NCBI RefSeq assembly: GCF_000220985.1
Contig: NZ_AFRW01000102.1
Location: forward strand, 1 to 39,363
Reading direction: 5' to 3'
From: Nesterenkonia sp. F
Lineage (GTDB): Bacteria; Actinomycetota; Actinomycetes; Actinomycetales; Micrococcaceae
Length of the DNA: 39,363 nt
Positions 16,162 to 24,776 of the stretch are shown in pieces. The notes under the pieces were generated by a model. The model ran no database searches. It was not told where the DNA came from and saw nothing but the letters and a program-made list of their open reading frames with translations. Numbering within the stretch: position 1 is the stretch's first letter; every line of letters begins with the position of its first letter. The position numbers were made by a program, and so were the translations under genes.

Positions 16162-16536
16162 TCAGGGAGTCGCGGTCTGCTGGTACAGCGCCAGGCGGGG
16201 GACGCCGTCGAGGAAGCGGTAGGTGCTCGTCATCTGCGCGCGGAAGGGCTCCCGGCCGGTGCGCCTCGCCTCGGCCCGATAGACCAGCGCGGCGACGTCG
16301 CGGCTCAGATCCAGCGCGCGGGGCTCGGTCAGCGCATAGTCGTCCCACGGCGGGGCGCCGTCGAGAGAGGCGACGACGGCGTCGCGGTCGAGGATCGAGC
16401 CGTCGACCAGGATCATCAGGCCGTCGGGGGTCATCAGGGTCCCGTAGTGGGCGCCGCCGCGCTGCTCGCAGAGGGCGCGCCATCCGGCGTGCTCGACCTC
16501 CAGCAGCGTGGTGAGCAGGTCGTCTGCGCTCGTCAT
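16162..16536 (-). CDS. NTF2-like / DUF4440 family protein
   Basis: 124 residues with the features of a small NTF2-like fold: N-terminal helix LTTLLEVEHAGWRALCEQ, then GTLMTPDGLMILVDGSILDRDAVVASL and a C-terminal strand pair ending RFLDGVPRLALYQQTATP. That layout matches DUF4440-type proteins. No catalytic residues can be assigned; members include steroid isomerase-like enzymes and many of unknown function. It begins 13 bases after the hemA stop codon in the same direction, so it is probably cotranscribed with hemA. A link to heme synthesis is only contextual. Confidence 0.72.
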   Translation of the reverse strand: MTSADDLLTTLLEVEHAGWRALCEQRGGAHYGTLMTPDGLMILVDGSILDRDAVVASLDGAPPWDDYALTEPRALDLSRDVAALVYRAEARRTGREPFRAQMTSTYRFLDGVPRLALYQQTATP

Positions 16537-16549
16537 GCCGACGAACGTA

Positions 16550-18010
16550 TCAGGAGGCCTGCGCCTCGGTCAGCCGCTGGGCGACCTCGAGTCGCTCCAC
16601 CTGGAACTCCCCGGGGCTGTGATGTCGGCAGAATCCGCCGTCGGGGACCTTCTGCAGGTAGGACGCCATCTGGGCCAGCTCCGCGGCGGAGAACTCCTCG
16701 GCGCGGCGGCGCTTGGCCGGCTGGCGCCGCTCCGTCTCCTCGCGCGAGCCCACCTCCAGGCCGAAGAGATCCGCCAGGGCCCGGACGTAGTCGTCGGCGC
16801 GGCCTTCGGCGGCCATCTCGCGGGCCCGGACCGTGGGGGTGTGCAGCAGCTTCCGCACGATCCGCCGGGCGGCGAACTCGACCTCCTCGGCGGCGCCGGT
16901 GCAGCCGTGCTGCCTGCGAACCTTCTCCATCTCGCCGTCGAGCAGCTGCTGGGTGTGTCTGCGCAGCGCGACGATCGCGTCGTCGGCGGTGCGGCGGCGG
17001 CGCTCCTCGAGGTACTCCCGGACCGAGGCCTGCACGACCTCGCGGGCCTGCTCCACCGAGTTCTCGGTCTCCTGCGGCGCGGCCATCTTCACCGACTCCA
17101 GGGTGATCAGCTCGACGTCGTCCAGCTCGGCGACCTCGGGGGTGAAGTCATGGGAGAGCGCCAGGTCGATGACCGTCAGCGGACGGTCGCGGCCGTCCTC
17201 GCCGACGCCGGCCAGCCGCCGGATCTCGTCGGCGGTGATCTGCCGGTTGCCGCCCGAGCAGCCGATGATCACGTCGGCGCCGGCGAAGGCCGCCGGCAGC
17301 TCCTCCATGGCCAGCGCCCGGGCCCCGCCGCCGCGCTCGGCGACGAACTGCCCGGCCCGTCCGGAGCCGGAGAAGACCGAGATGTCGGAGACGCCGCGCT
17401 CCTGCAGCTGGGCCAGTGCGGTGCCGGCGTAGGCGCCGGTGCCGATGAGCACCACTGAGGCCCCGGGGTAGAAGGCCGTGCCGTCGCCGCGCAGATCGCC
17501 GGCGACGTCGAGGGCGACCGAGACGATCGAGCGGCCCCGGCTGCCCAGCGCGGTGCGGGCGCCGACGTCCTTGGCGGTCCGGGTGGCCGACTCGAAGAGC
17601 CGGGTCAGCGTGCCGTTGACGGTGCCGGCCTCCTGGGCCTCGGCCAGCGACTTGCGCACCTGGCCGGCGATCTCCCGCTCGCCCACGACGGCGGAGTCCA
17701 GCCCGGCGCCGACCTCGAAGAGATGGCCGACGGCGTCGTCCTCGATCAGCGTGCGGAAGGAGGAGGAGATGGTGCCGCGGTCGACGCCTGAGGCCTCGGC
17801 GACGGCCTCGACCAGCTCGTCGCGGCTGGCGGCCAGATCGTCCTTCGACTCGGACGGGGCCTCGGCGTAGATCTCCAGGCGGTTGCAGGTCGCCAGCGTC
17901 ACGGCAGGCACGTCCACAGAACCGGCCACATCGGCCGCTCCTGAGCTGAGGGTGCCGACGGTCTCGAGATCGAGATCGGCGTGCGTCGCCACGAGTGAGA
18001 AGAGAACCAC
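16550..18010 (-). CDS. hemA: Glutamyl-tRNA reductase
   Basis: First committed step of the C5 heme pathway: reduces glutamyl-tRNA(Glu) to glutamate-1-semialdehyde with NADPH. 486 residues. The catalytic cysteine is Cys42 in TLATCNRLEIYAE. GLDSAVVGEREIAGQVRKSL is the conserved catalytic-domain block. ASVVLIGTGAYAGTAL is the NADPH-binding loop, and a long coiled-coil-like C-terminal dimerisation region follows (rich in Glu, Arg, Ala). The start is GTG 18010; a TAGAAT box 9 bases upstream suggests a leaderless or near-leaderless transcript. It is divergent from hemE across 145 bases and is followed by the NTF2-like gene. The partner enzyme HemL is encoded at the far end of the rightward cluster. 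Confidence 0.95.
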   Translation of the reverse strand: MVLFSLVATHADLDLETVGTLSSGAADVAGSVDVPAVTLATCNRLEIYAEAPSESKDDLAASRDELVEAVAEASGVDRGTISSSFRTLIEDDAVGHLFEVGAGLDSAVVGEREIAGQVRKSLAEAQEAGTVNGTLTRLFESATRTAKDVGARTALGSRGRSIVSVALDVAGDLRGDGTAFYPGASVVLIGTGAYAGTALAQLQERGVSDISVFSGSGRAGQFVAERGGGARALAMEELPAAFAGADVIIGCSGGNRQITADEIRRLAGVGEDGRDRPLTVIDLALSHDFTPEVAELDDVELITLESVKMAAPQETENSVEQAREVVQASVREYLEERRRRTADDAIVALRRHTQQLLDGEMEKVRRQHGCTGAAEEVEFAARRIVRKLLHTPTVRAREMAAEGRADDYVRALADLFGLEVGSREETERRQPAKRRRAEEFSAAELAQMASYLQKVPDGGFCRHHSPGEFQVERLEVAQRLTEAQAS

Positions 18011-18019
18011 GACTTCCCG

Positions 18020-18025
18020 ATTCTA
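18020..18025 (-). promoter_or_regulatory. -10 box of hemA
   Basis: On the minus strand TAGAAT is followed by 9 bases and the GTG start of hemA, so the predicted first transcribed base is within 1-3 bases of the start codon. Confidence 0.5.
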
Positions 18026-18142
18026 CAGCCTGGGCGAGCACCTGTGGGCAGAAGGTGACGTACGAGACGCCCGCGCCCGCGCGCGGCGGAGTCAGCGGGG
18101 GAGACGTGGAGCCCGTCGGTGCCGCGGGGCTCCGGGGCGCAG

Positions 18143-18148
18143 TAGGCT
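18143..18148 (+). promoter_or_regulatory. -10 box of hemE, leaderless layout
   Basis: TAGGCT is followed by 7 bases and ATG 18156, with no Shine-Dalgarno. The same hexamer and spacing recur before hemD. Confidence 0.5.
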
Positions 18149-18155
18149 GGGCGGC

Positions 18156-19331
18156 ATGACTCCCTCCGCCTTCAACAGCATGGCCGCCTCCTCGCCCACG
18201 ACGGTGCCGACCCGCCCGGTCGCCCCCGCGGCCGCGACGCTGCCGGCCGAGCATCCGCTGCGCACCGGGGCCACCGCCGATTCCTCGCTGCTGGTGGAGT
18301 ACCGCGGCGGCCGCGACGCGCAGGGTCGGCCCGCTCGCCCGGAGCGCCGCCCGGTGTGGTTCATGCGCCAGGCGGGCCGCTCGCTGCCCGAGTACCGCGA
18401 GCTGCGCGAGGGCACCGCGATGCTCGACGCCTGCCTGGATCCGGCGATGGCCTCGGAGGTCACCCTGCAGCCGGTGCGTCGTCATGACGTCGACGCCGCC
18501 ATCTTCTTCTCCGACATCGTGGTGCCGCTGCGCCTGGCCGGCATCGATGTGGAGATCGTCCCCGACGTCGGTCCGGTGCTGGCGCATCCGGTGCGCACCC
18601 GCGCCGACGTCGAGGCGCTGCCGACGCTCGACGACGACGCCTTCGCCCCGGTCGCCGAGGCGGTCCGTCGCACAGTGGCGCAGCTGGGCTCGACCCCGTT
18701 GATCGGCTTCGCCGGCGCGCCGTTCACGCTGGCGGCCTACATGGTCGAGGGGCGGGCCTCCCGCGACCACCTGGGTCCGCGGACGATGATGCACGCCGAC
18801 CCGGAGACCTGGGAGGCGCTGGCCGCCTGGGCCGCCGACGTCTCCGGCCGCTTCATGCGCGCCCAGCTGATGGCCGGCGCCTCGGCCGCCCAGCTCTTCG
18901 ACTCATGGGCCGGATCGGTCGGTCGCGAGGACTACGCCGCCCATGTGCAGCAGCACTCGGCCGCCGCTCTGTCGCATGTGCAGGGGCTGGGGGCGCCGCT
19001 GGTGCACTTCGGCACCGGCACGTCCGAGATCCTGGACCTGATGAAGTCCGCAGGAGCAGACGTCGTGGGCATCGACTACCGGCTGAACCTCGCCGAGGCC
19101 ACCCGCCGGCTGGGGGAGGAGACCCCGCTGCAGGGCAACATCGACCCCGCGCTGCTGGCCGCCGGGCCGGAGGCGCTCGAGGCCCACGTCCGCGAGGTCA
19201 TCGCCGCCGGATCGTCGGCCGCCGGCCACGTGCTCAACCTCGGCCACGGCGTCCCGCCGTCGACCGACCCGCAGGTGCTCACCGATCTGGTCTCGCTCAT
19301 CCACCGGATCGAGGACGAGCGCGCGGCATGA
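18156..19331 (+). CDS. hemE: Uroporphyrinogen III decarboxylase
   Basis: Removes four carboxyl groups from uroporphyrinogen III to give coproporphyrinogen III. 391 residues with an N-terminal extension of about 40 residues rich in Ala, Pro and Thr. Conserved blocks: RRPVWFMRQAGRSLPEYREL (with the RxxxR pair that binds substrate carboxylates), the catalytic-Asp region FFSDIVVPL, GFAGAPFTLAAYMVEG, FDSWAG, VGIDYRLNLAEA and LQGNIDPALL. ATG 18156 is chosen from the promoter spacing; ATG 18180 is an alternative that would shorten the extension. Its stop overlaps the hemY start (ATGA). It opens the rightward heme cluster. Confidence 0.95.
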   Translation: MTPSAFNSMAASSPTTVPTRPVAPAAATLPAEHPLRTGATADSSLLVEYRGGRDAQGRPARPERRPVWFMRQAGRSLPEYRELREGTAMLDACLDPAMASEVTLQPVRRHDVDAAIFFSDIVVPLRLAGIDVEIVPDVGPVLAHPVRTRADVEALPTLDDDAFAPVAEAVRRTVAQLGSTPLIGFAGAPFTLAAYMVEGRASRDHLGPRTMMHADPETWEALAAWAADVSGRFMRAQLMAGASAAQLFDSWAGSVGREDYAAHVQQHSAAALSHVQGLGAPLVHFGTGTSEILDLMKSAGADVVGIDYRLNLAEATRRLGEETPLQGNIDPALLAAGPEALEAHVREVIAAGSSAAGHVLNLGHGVPPSTDPQVLTDLVSLIHRIEDERAA

Positions 19332-20812
19332 GCCGCACGCTGATCGTCGGCGGCGGCATCGCCGGGCTGACCGCCGCCTGGGACCTGGCCGGCGCCGACC
19401 GGGCGGTGACCCTGGTCGAGTCCGCCGACCGGCTCGGCGGGGCCGTCGGCGTCCATCATCTGGCCGGGCTCGCCGTCGACGCCGGCGCCGAGGCGTTCGC
19501 GACCCGATCGACGGCGGTGCCGCGGCTCGTCGAGGAGCTGGGGCTGCAGTCGGCGATCGTCGAGCCCCGGCCCGACGGCGCGTGGCTGCGGCTGCCCGAC
19601 GTCGCCGCCCCCATGCCGCCCACCGGAATCCTGGGCATCCCCGCCGATCCGCACGGCGAGGAGGTCGTGCGGCTGATCGGCGCTGAGGCCGCCGCGCTCG
19701 CCGCACAGGACCTGACCGCCGACGTCGCGGCCTGGCGGGGTCGCGAGGGGGTCACCCTCGGGGAGGTCGTCCGCGACCGGATGGGCGAGGCCGTGCTCGA
19801 GCGGCTGGTCACGCCGATCGTCTCCGGAGTGCATTCGGCTCGCGCCGACGATCTGGATCTGGAGACCGCCGCTCCCGGGCTCTTCGCCGCGATGCTGCGC
19901 GAGGGCTCGCTGGCCCGCGCCGTCGCCGCGGTGAAGGCCCAGGCTCCGGCCGGCTCGGCGGTGCAGTCGCTGCACGGCGGGCTGAACACGCTGATCGCCG
20001 CCTTCGCCGAGCAGCTGCCGCGGCGCGGTGCTCGCGGCGTCGACGTCCGGCTGGGCCGGCGCGTGGACTCGCTGCCGGTGCTGCTGACGGAGCTGGCGGA
20101 GGAGGACGCCGGGCCGGTGACCGACGTGGTGCTCGCCGTCGACGCGCCGACCGCCGCGCGGCTGGCCGGAGGGCTCGTCGAGCTGCCGGACGCCGGAGAG
20201 CACGACGGCGACGACGGCCGGACCGGCGGGCGACAGGCCGACGGCGACGACGGGCGGGACGCGCCTCGGGCCGGCCGCGGCGTCGCGCTGGTCTCGATGG
20301 TCCTCGACGCTCCGGAGCTCGACGGGCGTCCGCGCGGCACCGGCATGCTGGTCGCCCCGTCGACCCCGGGCGTCGCGGCGAAGGCGATGACTCATGCCAG
20401 CGCGAAGTGGGAGTGGCTCGACGCCGCCTGCGGCCCCGGCCGGCACCTGGTGCGACTGTCCTACGGGCGGGTCACCGACGTCCCCGGATCCGGCGTGCTC
20501 GGCTTCGCCTCTTCGGACGAGGAGCTGCTCGCCGCGGCCGCCGTCGACGTCGGGGCGCTCTTCGACCGATCGATCGCCGCCGAGCAGATCCTCGACGCCG
20601 ACGTGGTGCGCTGGCAGAAGGCGCTGCCGCGCAGCGCGGCCGGCCAGGCCGGGCAGATCGAGCGGCTGCGCGCCGGACTGCGCGAGGCACCGGCCGACCC
20701 GGCCGCCGGCCTGCCGCGGCTGCATGCCGCGGGCTCCTGGTTCGCCGGCACCGGGCTGGCACGGGTGGTCCCGGACGCGCGCGCCGTCGCCGGCGAGATC
20801 CTCGCCACGTGA
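19328..20812 (+). CDS. hemY: Coproporphyrinogen III / protoporphyrinogen oxidase (HemY/CgoX)
   Basis: FAD-dependent oxidase. In organisms with ChdC, as here, this family oxidises coproporphyrinogen III to coproporphyrin III with oxygen. 494 residues. The N-terminal FAD loop is LIVGGGIAGLTAAWDLAG (residues 5-22), followed by the conserved stretch LAVDAGAEAFATRST. The substrate domain lies in the middle, and the C-terminal FAD block includes AGSWFAGTGLARVV. A region of about 45 residues near position 300 is rich in Asp, Gly and Arg (HDGDDGRTGGRQADGDDGRD) and looks like a disordered insertion not expected in the core fold. ATG 19328 overlaps the hemE stop. Oxidase identity is secure; coproporphyrinogen as substrate is inferred from the pathway. 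Confidence 0.92.
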   Translation: MSRTLIVGGGIAGLTAAWDLAGADRAVTLVESADRLGGAVGVHHLAGLAVDAGAEAFATRSTAVPRLVEELGLQSAIVEPRPDGAWLRLPDVAAPMPPTGILGIPADPHGEEVVRLIGAEAAALAAQDLTADVAAWRGREGVTLGEVVRDRMGEAVLERLVTPIVSGVHSARADDLDLETAAPGLFAAMLREGSLARAVAAVKAQAPAGSAVQSLHGGLNTLIAAFAEQLPRRGARGVDVRLGRRVDSLPVLLTELAEEDAGPVTDVVLAVDAPTAARLAGGLVELPDAGEHDGDDGRTGGRQADGDDGRDAPRAGRGVALVSMVLDAPELDGRPRGTGMLVAPSTPGVAAKAMTHASAKWEWLDAACGPGRHLVRLSYGRVTDVPGSGVLGFASSDEELLAAAAVDVGALFDRSIAAEQILDADVVRWQKALPRSAAGQAGQIERLRAGLREAPADPAAGLPRLHAAGSWFAGTGLARVVPDARAVAGEILAT

Positions 20813-20900
20813 TCCTGTGCAGGACGACATCGCCCCAGGTCAGGAGGGGGTCTGGCGGAATGCGGCGTGCAACGCGCGGTGCGGTCCGGCGGCTCGACGG

Positions 20901-20906
20901 TACGCT
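20901..20906 (+). promoter_or_regulatory. -10 box upstream of hemQ
   Basis: TACGCT in the 141-base hemY-hemQ gap would start a transcript near 20913, leaving a leader of about 40 bases with a good ribosome binding site. This gives hemQ-hemH-hemC a possible own promoter besides read-through from hemE. Confidence 0.4.
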
Positions 20907-20953
20907 GGGTCCGGTGCCGGCGACGACCCGCCGGAGTGTCGAAGGAGGAGCAG

Positions 20954-21679
20954 ATGAGCTACGGCCGCAATGCTGTCCGGACCGCCGAGGACGTCAACGA
21001 CTCGGGCCTGGACTGGTACACCCTCTACACCGTCTTCCGGCGCACCGGGCCGCGTCGTGCGGCCGCCGAGGGGCAGGTCTCCGCACAGGTCGAGGAGTTC
21101 GACGCCGCCGTCGCCGGGTTCGCCGAGCAGGACATCGTGCTGCGCGGGGTCTACGACGTCTCGGGCATGCGCGCCGACGCCGACGTGATGACTTGGCTGA
21201 CCGGCCATGACCCGGCCGCGCTGCAGCAGGCGCTGCGCACTCTGCACCGCACCGGGCCGCTCGCGGACACGGAGCAGACCTTCTCGGCGATGGGCGTCCA
21301 CCGCACCGCCGAGTTCGCCAGCCGGCACGTGCCGGCCTTCAGCCTCGGCGTCGAGGCCGAGGACTGGCTGGTCGTCTACCCGTTCAACCGCTCCTACGAC
21401 TGGTACCTGATGGACCCGGCCAAGCGCGGCGAGCTGCTGCGCGAGCACGGCCAGCTGGGCCAGGAGTTCCCGTCGGTGCTGGCCAACACCACCAGCGCCT
21501 TCGCGCTCAACGACTGGGAGTGGCTGCTGGGCCTGGAGGCCCCGGAGCTGACCGACCTGGTCGACATGATGCGCCGGCTGCGCGCCTCCGAGACGCGCTA
21601 CCACGTCCGTGACGAGACGCCCTTCTTCACCGGACGCCGCCTGAAGACCACCGCCGAGATCACCGAGGTGCTCCGCTGA
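20954..21679 (+). CDS. hemQ: Coproheme decarboxylase ChdC (HemQ)
   Basis: Last step of the coproporphyrin-dependent pathway: two peroxide-dependent decarboxylations of coproheme III to heme b. 241 residues, the length of actinobacterial members of the chlorite dismutase-like family. The motif YPFNRSYDWYLM contains Tyr142, which aligns by offset with the catalytic tyrosine of actinobacterial ChdC. His165 (LLREHG) stands 23 residues later and would be the heme ligand. The distal residue of true chlorite dismutases is not expected here. AAGGAGGAG lies just upstream of the ATG. hemH follows after 2 bases. Its presence shows that heme is made through coproheme rather than protoporphyrin. Confidence 0.93.
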   Translation: MSYGRNAVRTAEDVNDSGLDWYTLYTVFRRTGPRRAAAEGQVSAQVEEFDAAVAGFAEQDIVLRGVYDVSGMRADADVMTWLTGHDPAALQQALRTLHRTGPLADTEQTFSAMGVHRTAEFASRHVPAFSLGVEAEDWLVVYPFNRSYDWYLMDPAKRGELLREHGQLGQEFPSVLANTTSAFALNDWEWLLGLEAPELTDLVDMMRRLRASETRYHVRDETPFFTGRRLKTTAEITEVLR

Positions 21680-21681
21680 CC

Positions 21682-22806
21682 ATGTCTCCCGCATCCCCGA
21701 CCGGCTCCCAGCAGGCCCGCTGCGACGCCGTCCTCCTCGCCTCCTTCGGCGGGCCGGAGGGCCAGGACGACGTCATCCCATTCCTGCGCAACGTCACCCG
21801 CGGGCGCGGCATCCCGGACGAACGTCTGGAGGAGGTCGCCACGCACTACCGCGCCAACGGCGGCGTGAGTCCGATCAACGAGCAGAACCGTCGGCTGAAG
21901 GCCGCGCTGGAGGCCGAGCTGGCCGAGCGGGAGATCGAGCTGCCGGTCTACTGGGGCAACCGCAACTGGGACCCGTACTTCGCCGACACCTTCCGGCAGA
22001 TGCACCAGGACGGGCACCGGAAGATCCTGGTGCTGGTCACCTCCGCCTACGTCGGCTACTCCAGCAATGACCAGTACCTGGAGGACTTCGACCGCACGCT
22101 GGCCGAGACGGGGCTGGAGGGCGAGCTCGAGCTGGTCAAGGTCCGCGAGTTCTTCCATGACAAGGCCTTCACCAGGCCCAATGAGGAGTTCCTGGGCGCC
22201 GGGATCGACGACGTGCGCGCCCAGCTGGTCGCCGACGGCCGCGACGGCGAACCGATCAAGGTCCTCTTCGTCACCCACTCCATCCCGACGGCGGCGGCGG
22301 AGGAGCAGGGCCCGGAGCGGATCCGCGAGCTCTTCGGCACCGACGTCTACTCCGCCCAGCACCAGGCGGTGGCCGATCACCTGATGGACGAGGTGCCCCA
22401 GGCCGAGGGGCTGGCGCACCAGGTGGTCTTCCAATCCCGCTCGGGTGATCCGCGGACCCCGTGGCTGGAGCCGGACATCAACGACCAGATCGCCGAGGAC
22501 GCCGCGGCCTTCGGCGGCGTGGTGGTCATGCCCTTCGGCTTCGTCTCCGACCACATGGAAGTCATGTGGGATCTCGACACCGAGGCGAAGGAGACCGCCG
22601 AGGAGCACGGGATGGCCTTCCACCGGGCCCCGACCCCCGGCGTGCACCCCGCATTCGTCTCCGGGCTGGTCGACATCATGGGCGAGTACCTGCTCGGCGA
22701 GGATGGGGAGCCGTCGACCTCCGGCGAGCAGACGGTCGCCGGCGACTGGAGCGACCTGACCGTCGACGGCGGCTGGGGCACCCGGCGTCAGGCCGAGTCG
22801 TCCTGA
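21682..22806 (+). CDS. hemH: Coproporphyrin III ferrochelatase (HemH/CpfC)
   Basis: Inserts ferrous iron into coproporphyrin III (the substrate is inferred from the accompanying hemQ). 374 residues, a type II chelatase with a duplicated Rossmann-like fold. The metal-site residues are His199 (FVTHSIP) and Glu293 (DHMEVMWDLD). The N-terminal LLASFGGPEGQDDVIPFL block is also conserved. No 2Fe-2S cysteine cluster as in some ferrochelatases is evident near the C-terminus. The C-terminal ~35 residues are a polar tail. Translation is tightly linked: 2 bases after hemQ, and the stop overlaps the hemC start as TGATG. Confidence 0.94.
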   Translation: MSPASPTGSQQARCDAVLLASFGGPEGQDDVIPFLRNVTRGRGIPDERLEEVATHYRANGGVSPINEQNRRLKAALEAELAEREIELPVYWGNRNWDPYFADTFRQMHQDGHRKILVLVTSAYVGYSSNDQYLEDFDRTLAETGLEGELELVKVREFFHDKAFTRPNEEFLGAGIDDVRAQLVADGRDGEPIKVLFVTHSIPTAAAEEQGPERIRELFGTDVYSAQHQAVADHLMDEVPQAEGLAHQVVFQSRSGDPRTPWLEPDINDQIAEDAAAFGGVVVMPFGFVSDHMEVMWDLDTEAKETAEEHGMAFHRAPTPGVHPAFVSGLVDIMGEYLLGEDGEPSTSGEQTVAGDWSDLTVDGGWGTRRQAESS

Positions 22807-23843
22807 TGCGGACCTTCCGCGTCGGCACCCGCGGCAGCCGCCTGGCGATGACCCAGTCCACCACGGTGGCCGAGACGCTCTCCGCCGCCGCGGGGATCGA
22901 GCACGAGCTGGTCACCATCCGCACCGAGGGCGACGTGCTCACCGGACCGCTGGCCCAGATGGGCGGCACCGGCGTCTTCGCCTCCGCGCTGCGGCAGGGC
23001 CTCTTCGACCGGCGCTGCGACGTCGCAGTGCATTCGTTGAAGGACCTGCCGGCGAAGGACCTCGAGGGGCTGACCATCGCCGCGGTCCCGGCCCGCGAGC
23101 AGGTCCGCGACGCCCTGTGCTCGGCCGGGGACCTGCCGCTGGCCGAGCTGCCCGCCGGAGCGAAGATCGGCACCGGCTCGCCGCGGCGGGCCGCCCAGCT
23201 GCGGCTGGCCCGGCCGGACGTCGACGTCGTCGACATCCGCGGCAACGTCGGCACGCGGCTGGCCCGGGTCCGCGGCCGCGAGGACGCCGCCGAGACCTCC
23301 ACGCAGGCGCCCGACTCCGCCCGCGGAGACCTGGACGCCGTCGTGCTGGCCGGCGCGGGCCTGACCCGGCTGGGGCTGGCCGATCACATCTCCGAGCTGC
23401 TGGATCCGCGGGTGATGCTGCCGGCTCCCGGCCAGGGCGCGCTGGCGGTGGAGGTCCGCAGCGAGGACGCCGCCGCCGACGCGCCGCTGGGACCGGCGCT
23501 GGCCGCCGCCGACGACCGGCGCGCCCGGTTGGAGACCACCGCCGAGCGGGCGCTGCTCGCCCGGCTGAACGCCGGCTGTTCGGCGCCGATCGGCGGGCTG
23601 GGGCGGCTGCTGCAGTCGGCGGAGTCCGAGACCGACTCCGGCGCGGGCTCCGTGCTGCGGCTGGACACCGTCGTCTGCTCGCCGGACGGCGTCTCCGCGC
23701 AGCGGGCCGAGCAGCAGATCGAGCTGGACCCGAAGCTCGGCTCGGACGAGGAGATCGCCGCGGCCGCGGCGCTGGGCCGGCGCACGGCCGAGCAGCTGCT
23801 CGCCGAGGACACCGGGCTGCTGGCCCACGTCGTCGACACCTGA
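22806..23843 (+). CDS. hemC: Hydroxymethylbilane synthase (porphobilinogen deaminase)
   Basis: Joins four porphobilinogen units to the linear tetrapyrrole. 345 residues. It starts RVGTRGSRLAMTQS and contains the catalytic-Asp region HSLKDLPAK, TGSPRRAAQL, DIRGNVGTRL and PGQGALAVEV. The dipyrromethane cofactor is carried on Cys258 (LNAGCSAPIGG). A short insertion after the GNVGTRL block (GREDAAETSTQAPDSA) is polar and probably a surface loop. It precedes the ABC exporter pair that separates it from hemD. Confidence 0.95.
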   Translation: MRTFRVGTRGSRLAMTQSTTVAETLSAAAGIEHELVTIRTEGDVLTGPLAQMGGTGVFASALRQGLFDRRCDVAVHSLKDLPAKDLEGLTIAAVPAREQVRDALCSAGDLPLAELPAGAKIGTGSPRRAAQLRLARPDVDVVDIRGNVGTRLARVRGREDAAETSTQAPDSARGDLDAVVLAGAGLTRLGLADHISELLDPRVMLPAPGQGALAVEVRSEDAAADAPLGPALAAADDRRARLETTAERALLARLNAGCSAPIGGLGRLLQSAESETDSGAGSVLRLDTVVCSPDGVSAQRAEQQIELDPKLGSDEEIAAAAALGRRTAEQLLAEDTGLLAHVVDT

Positions 23844-23876
23844 GCCGACCCTCTCCTTCGGCCGGGTGATCGGCTC
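23842..23876 (+). terminator. Weak candidate hairpin after hemC
   Basis: GAGCCGA at 23842-23848 pairs with TCGGCTC at 23870-23876 around a 21-base loop, starting within the hemC stop codon. There is no T-run. It may weaken read-through into the ABC genes. Confidence 0.25.
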
Positions 23877-23960
23877 GGCGGCCTCTCATCCTGCCGGGCT
23901 AGACCAGATTCGCCCGCCGGGCCGATGTGCCCGTCCGCTCGCACGGGCGATGCTGGTGCC

Positions 23961-24776
23961 ATGACGAGACCAGCGAGGACACCAGGGACCATACCGACGA
24001 CGACGGCGGCAGCCGTATCGGGGACACCAACGGTGGCGCCGGTGCTGCAGGCCCGCGAGCTCTCCAAGAGCTACGCGGACACTCTGCAGGCAGCTCCGGC
24101 GCTGCACGGAGTGGGACTGACCGTGCTCCCGGGAGAGTCGGTGGCCATCATGGGCCCGTCCGGATCCGGCAAGACCACGCTGATGCACGTGCTCTCCGGC
24201 ATCCTGACCCCCGACGCCGGAGAGGTGCAGCTGGCCGTGGGCTCTGACCGCGGGCCGGTCGCCCTCTCCGCCCTCGACGCCGAGCAGCGCGCCCGGCTGC
24301 GCCGTGAGCACATCGGCTTCGTCTTCCAGGAGGGGCTGCTGCTGCCCGAGCTCACCGCGCTGGAGAACGTCGCGGTGGCGCTGATGGTCTCCGGCGTGCG
24401 CCGTTCGACGGCCGAGCAGCAGGCCGCCGGGTGGCTGGGCGCCCTCGGACTGTCCGGCTGGGAGCAGCACCGCCCCGGCCAGCTCTCCGGCGGGCAGGCG
24501 CAGCGCGTGGCCATCGCTCGGGCCCAGGCCGCCGAACCGGCCGTCGTCTTCGCCGACGAGCCCACCGGCGCGCTGGACTCGACGACCTCCGAGGCGGTGC
24601 TCGACGCGCTGCTGGACTCCACCGTCGGACGCGGTGCGCCGCTGGTGGTGGTCACCCATGACGAGACGGTCGCCGCCCGCTGCGCGCGGATCATCCGGCT
24701 GCAGGACGGACGCCTGGTCGCCGACAGCGCGGACGGTGCCGACGGTGCGGCCTCGGCGACGGGAGAGCGGCGATGA
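23961..24776 (+). CDS. ABC transporter ATPase, MacB/LolD/HrtA-like
   Basis: 271 residues after an unstructured start of about 25. Walker A is GPSGSGKTT (from residue 65), Q-loop FVFQEGLLLPELTALENV, signature LSGGQAQRVAIARAQ, Walker B VVFADEPTGALDS and switch His in VVTHDE. LxxLD/ALDS and the ENV motif are typical of the MacB superfamily, which exports rather than imports and pairs with FtsX-like permeases. ATG 23961 is preferred over an upstream in-frame start; GATGCT 6 bases before it could be a weak leaderless promoter. It sits between hemC and hemD, so substrates such as heme or porphyrin (as for HrtAB) are conceivable, but nothing in the sequence proves it. Confidence 0.88.
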   Translation: MTRPARTPGTIPTTTAAAVSGTPTVAPVLQARELSKSYADTLQAAPALHGVGLTVLPGESVAIMGPSGSGKTTLMHVLSGILTPDAGEVQLAVGSDRGPVALSALDAEQRARLRREHIGFVFQEGLLLPELTALENVAVALMVSGVRRSTAEQQAAGWLGALGLSGWEQHRPGQLSGGQAQRVAIARAQAAEPAVVFADEPTGALDSTTSEAVLDALLDSTVGRGAPLVVVTHDETVAARCARIIRLQDGRLVADSADGADGAASATGERR

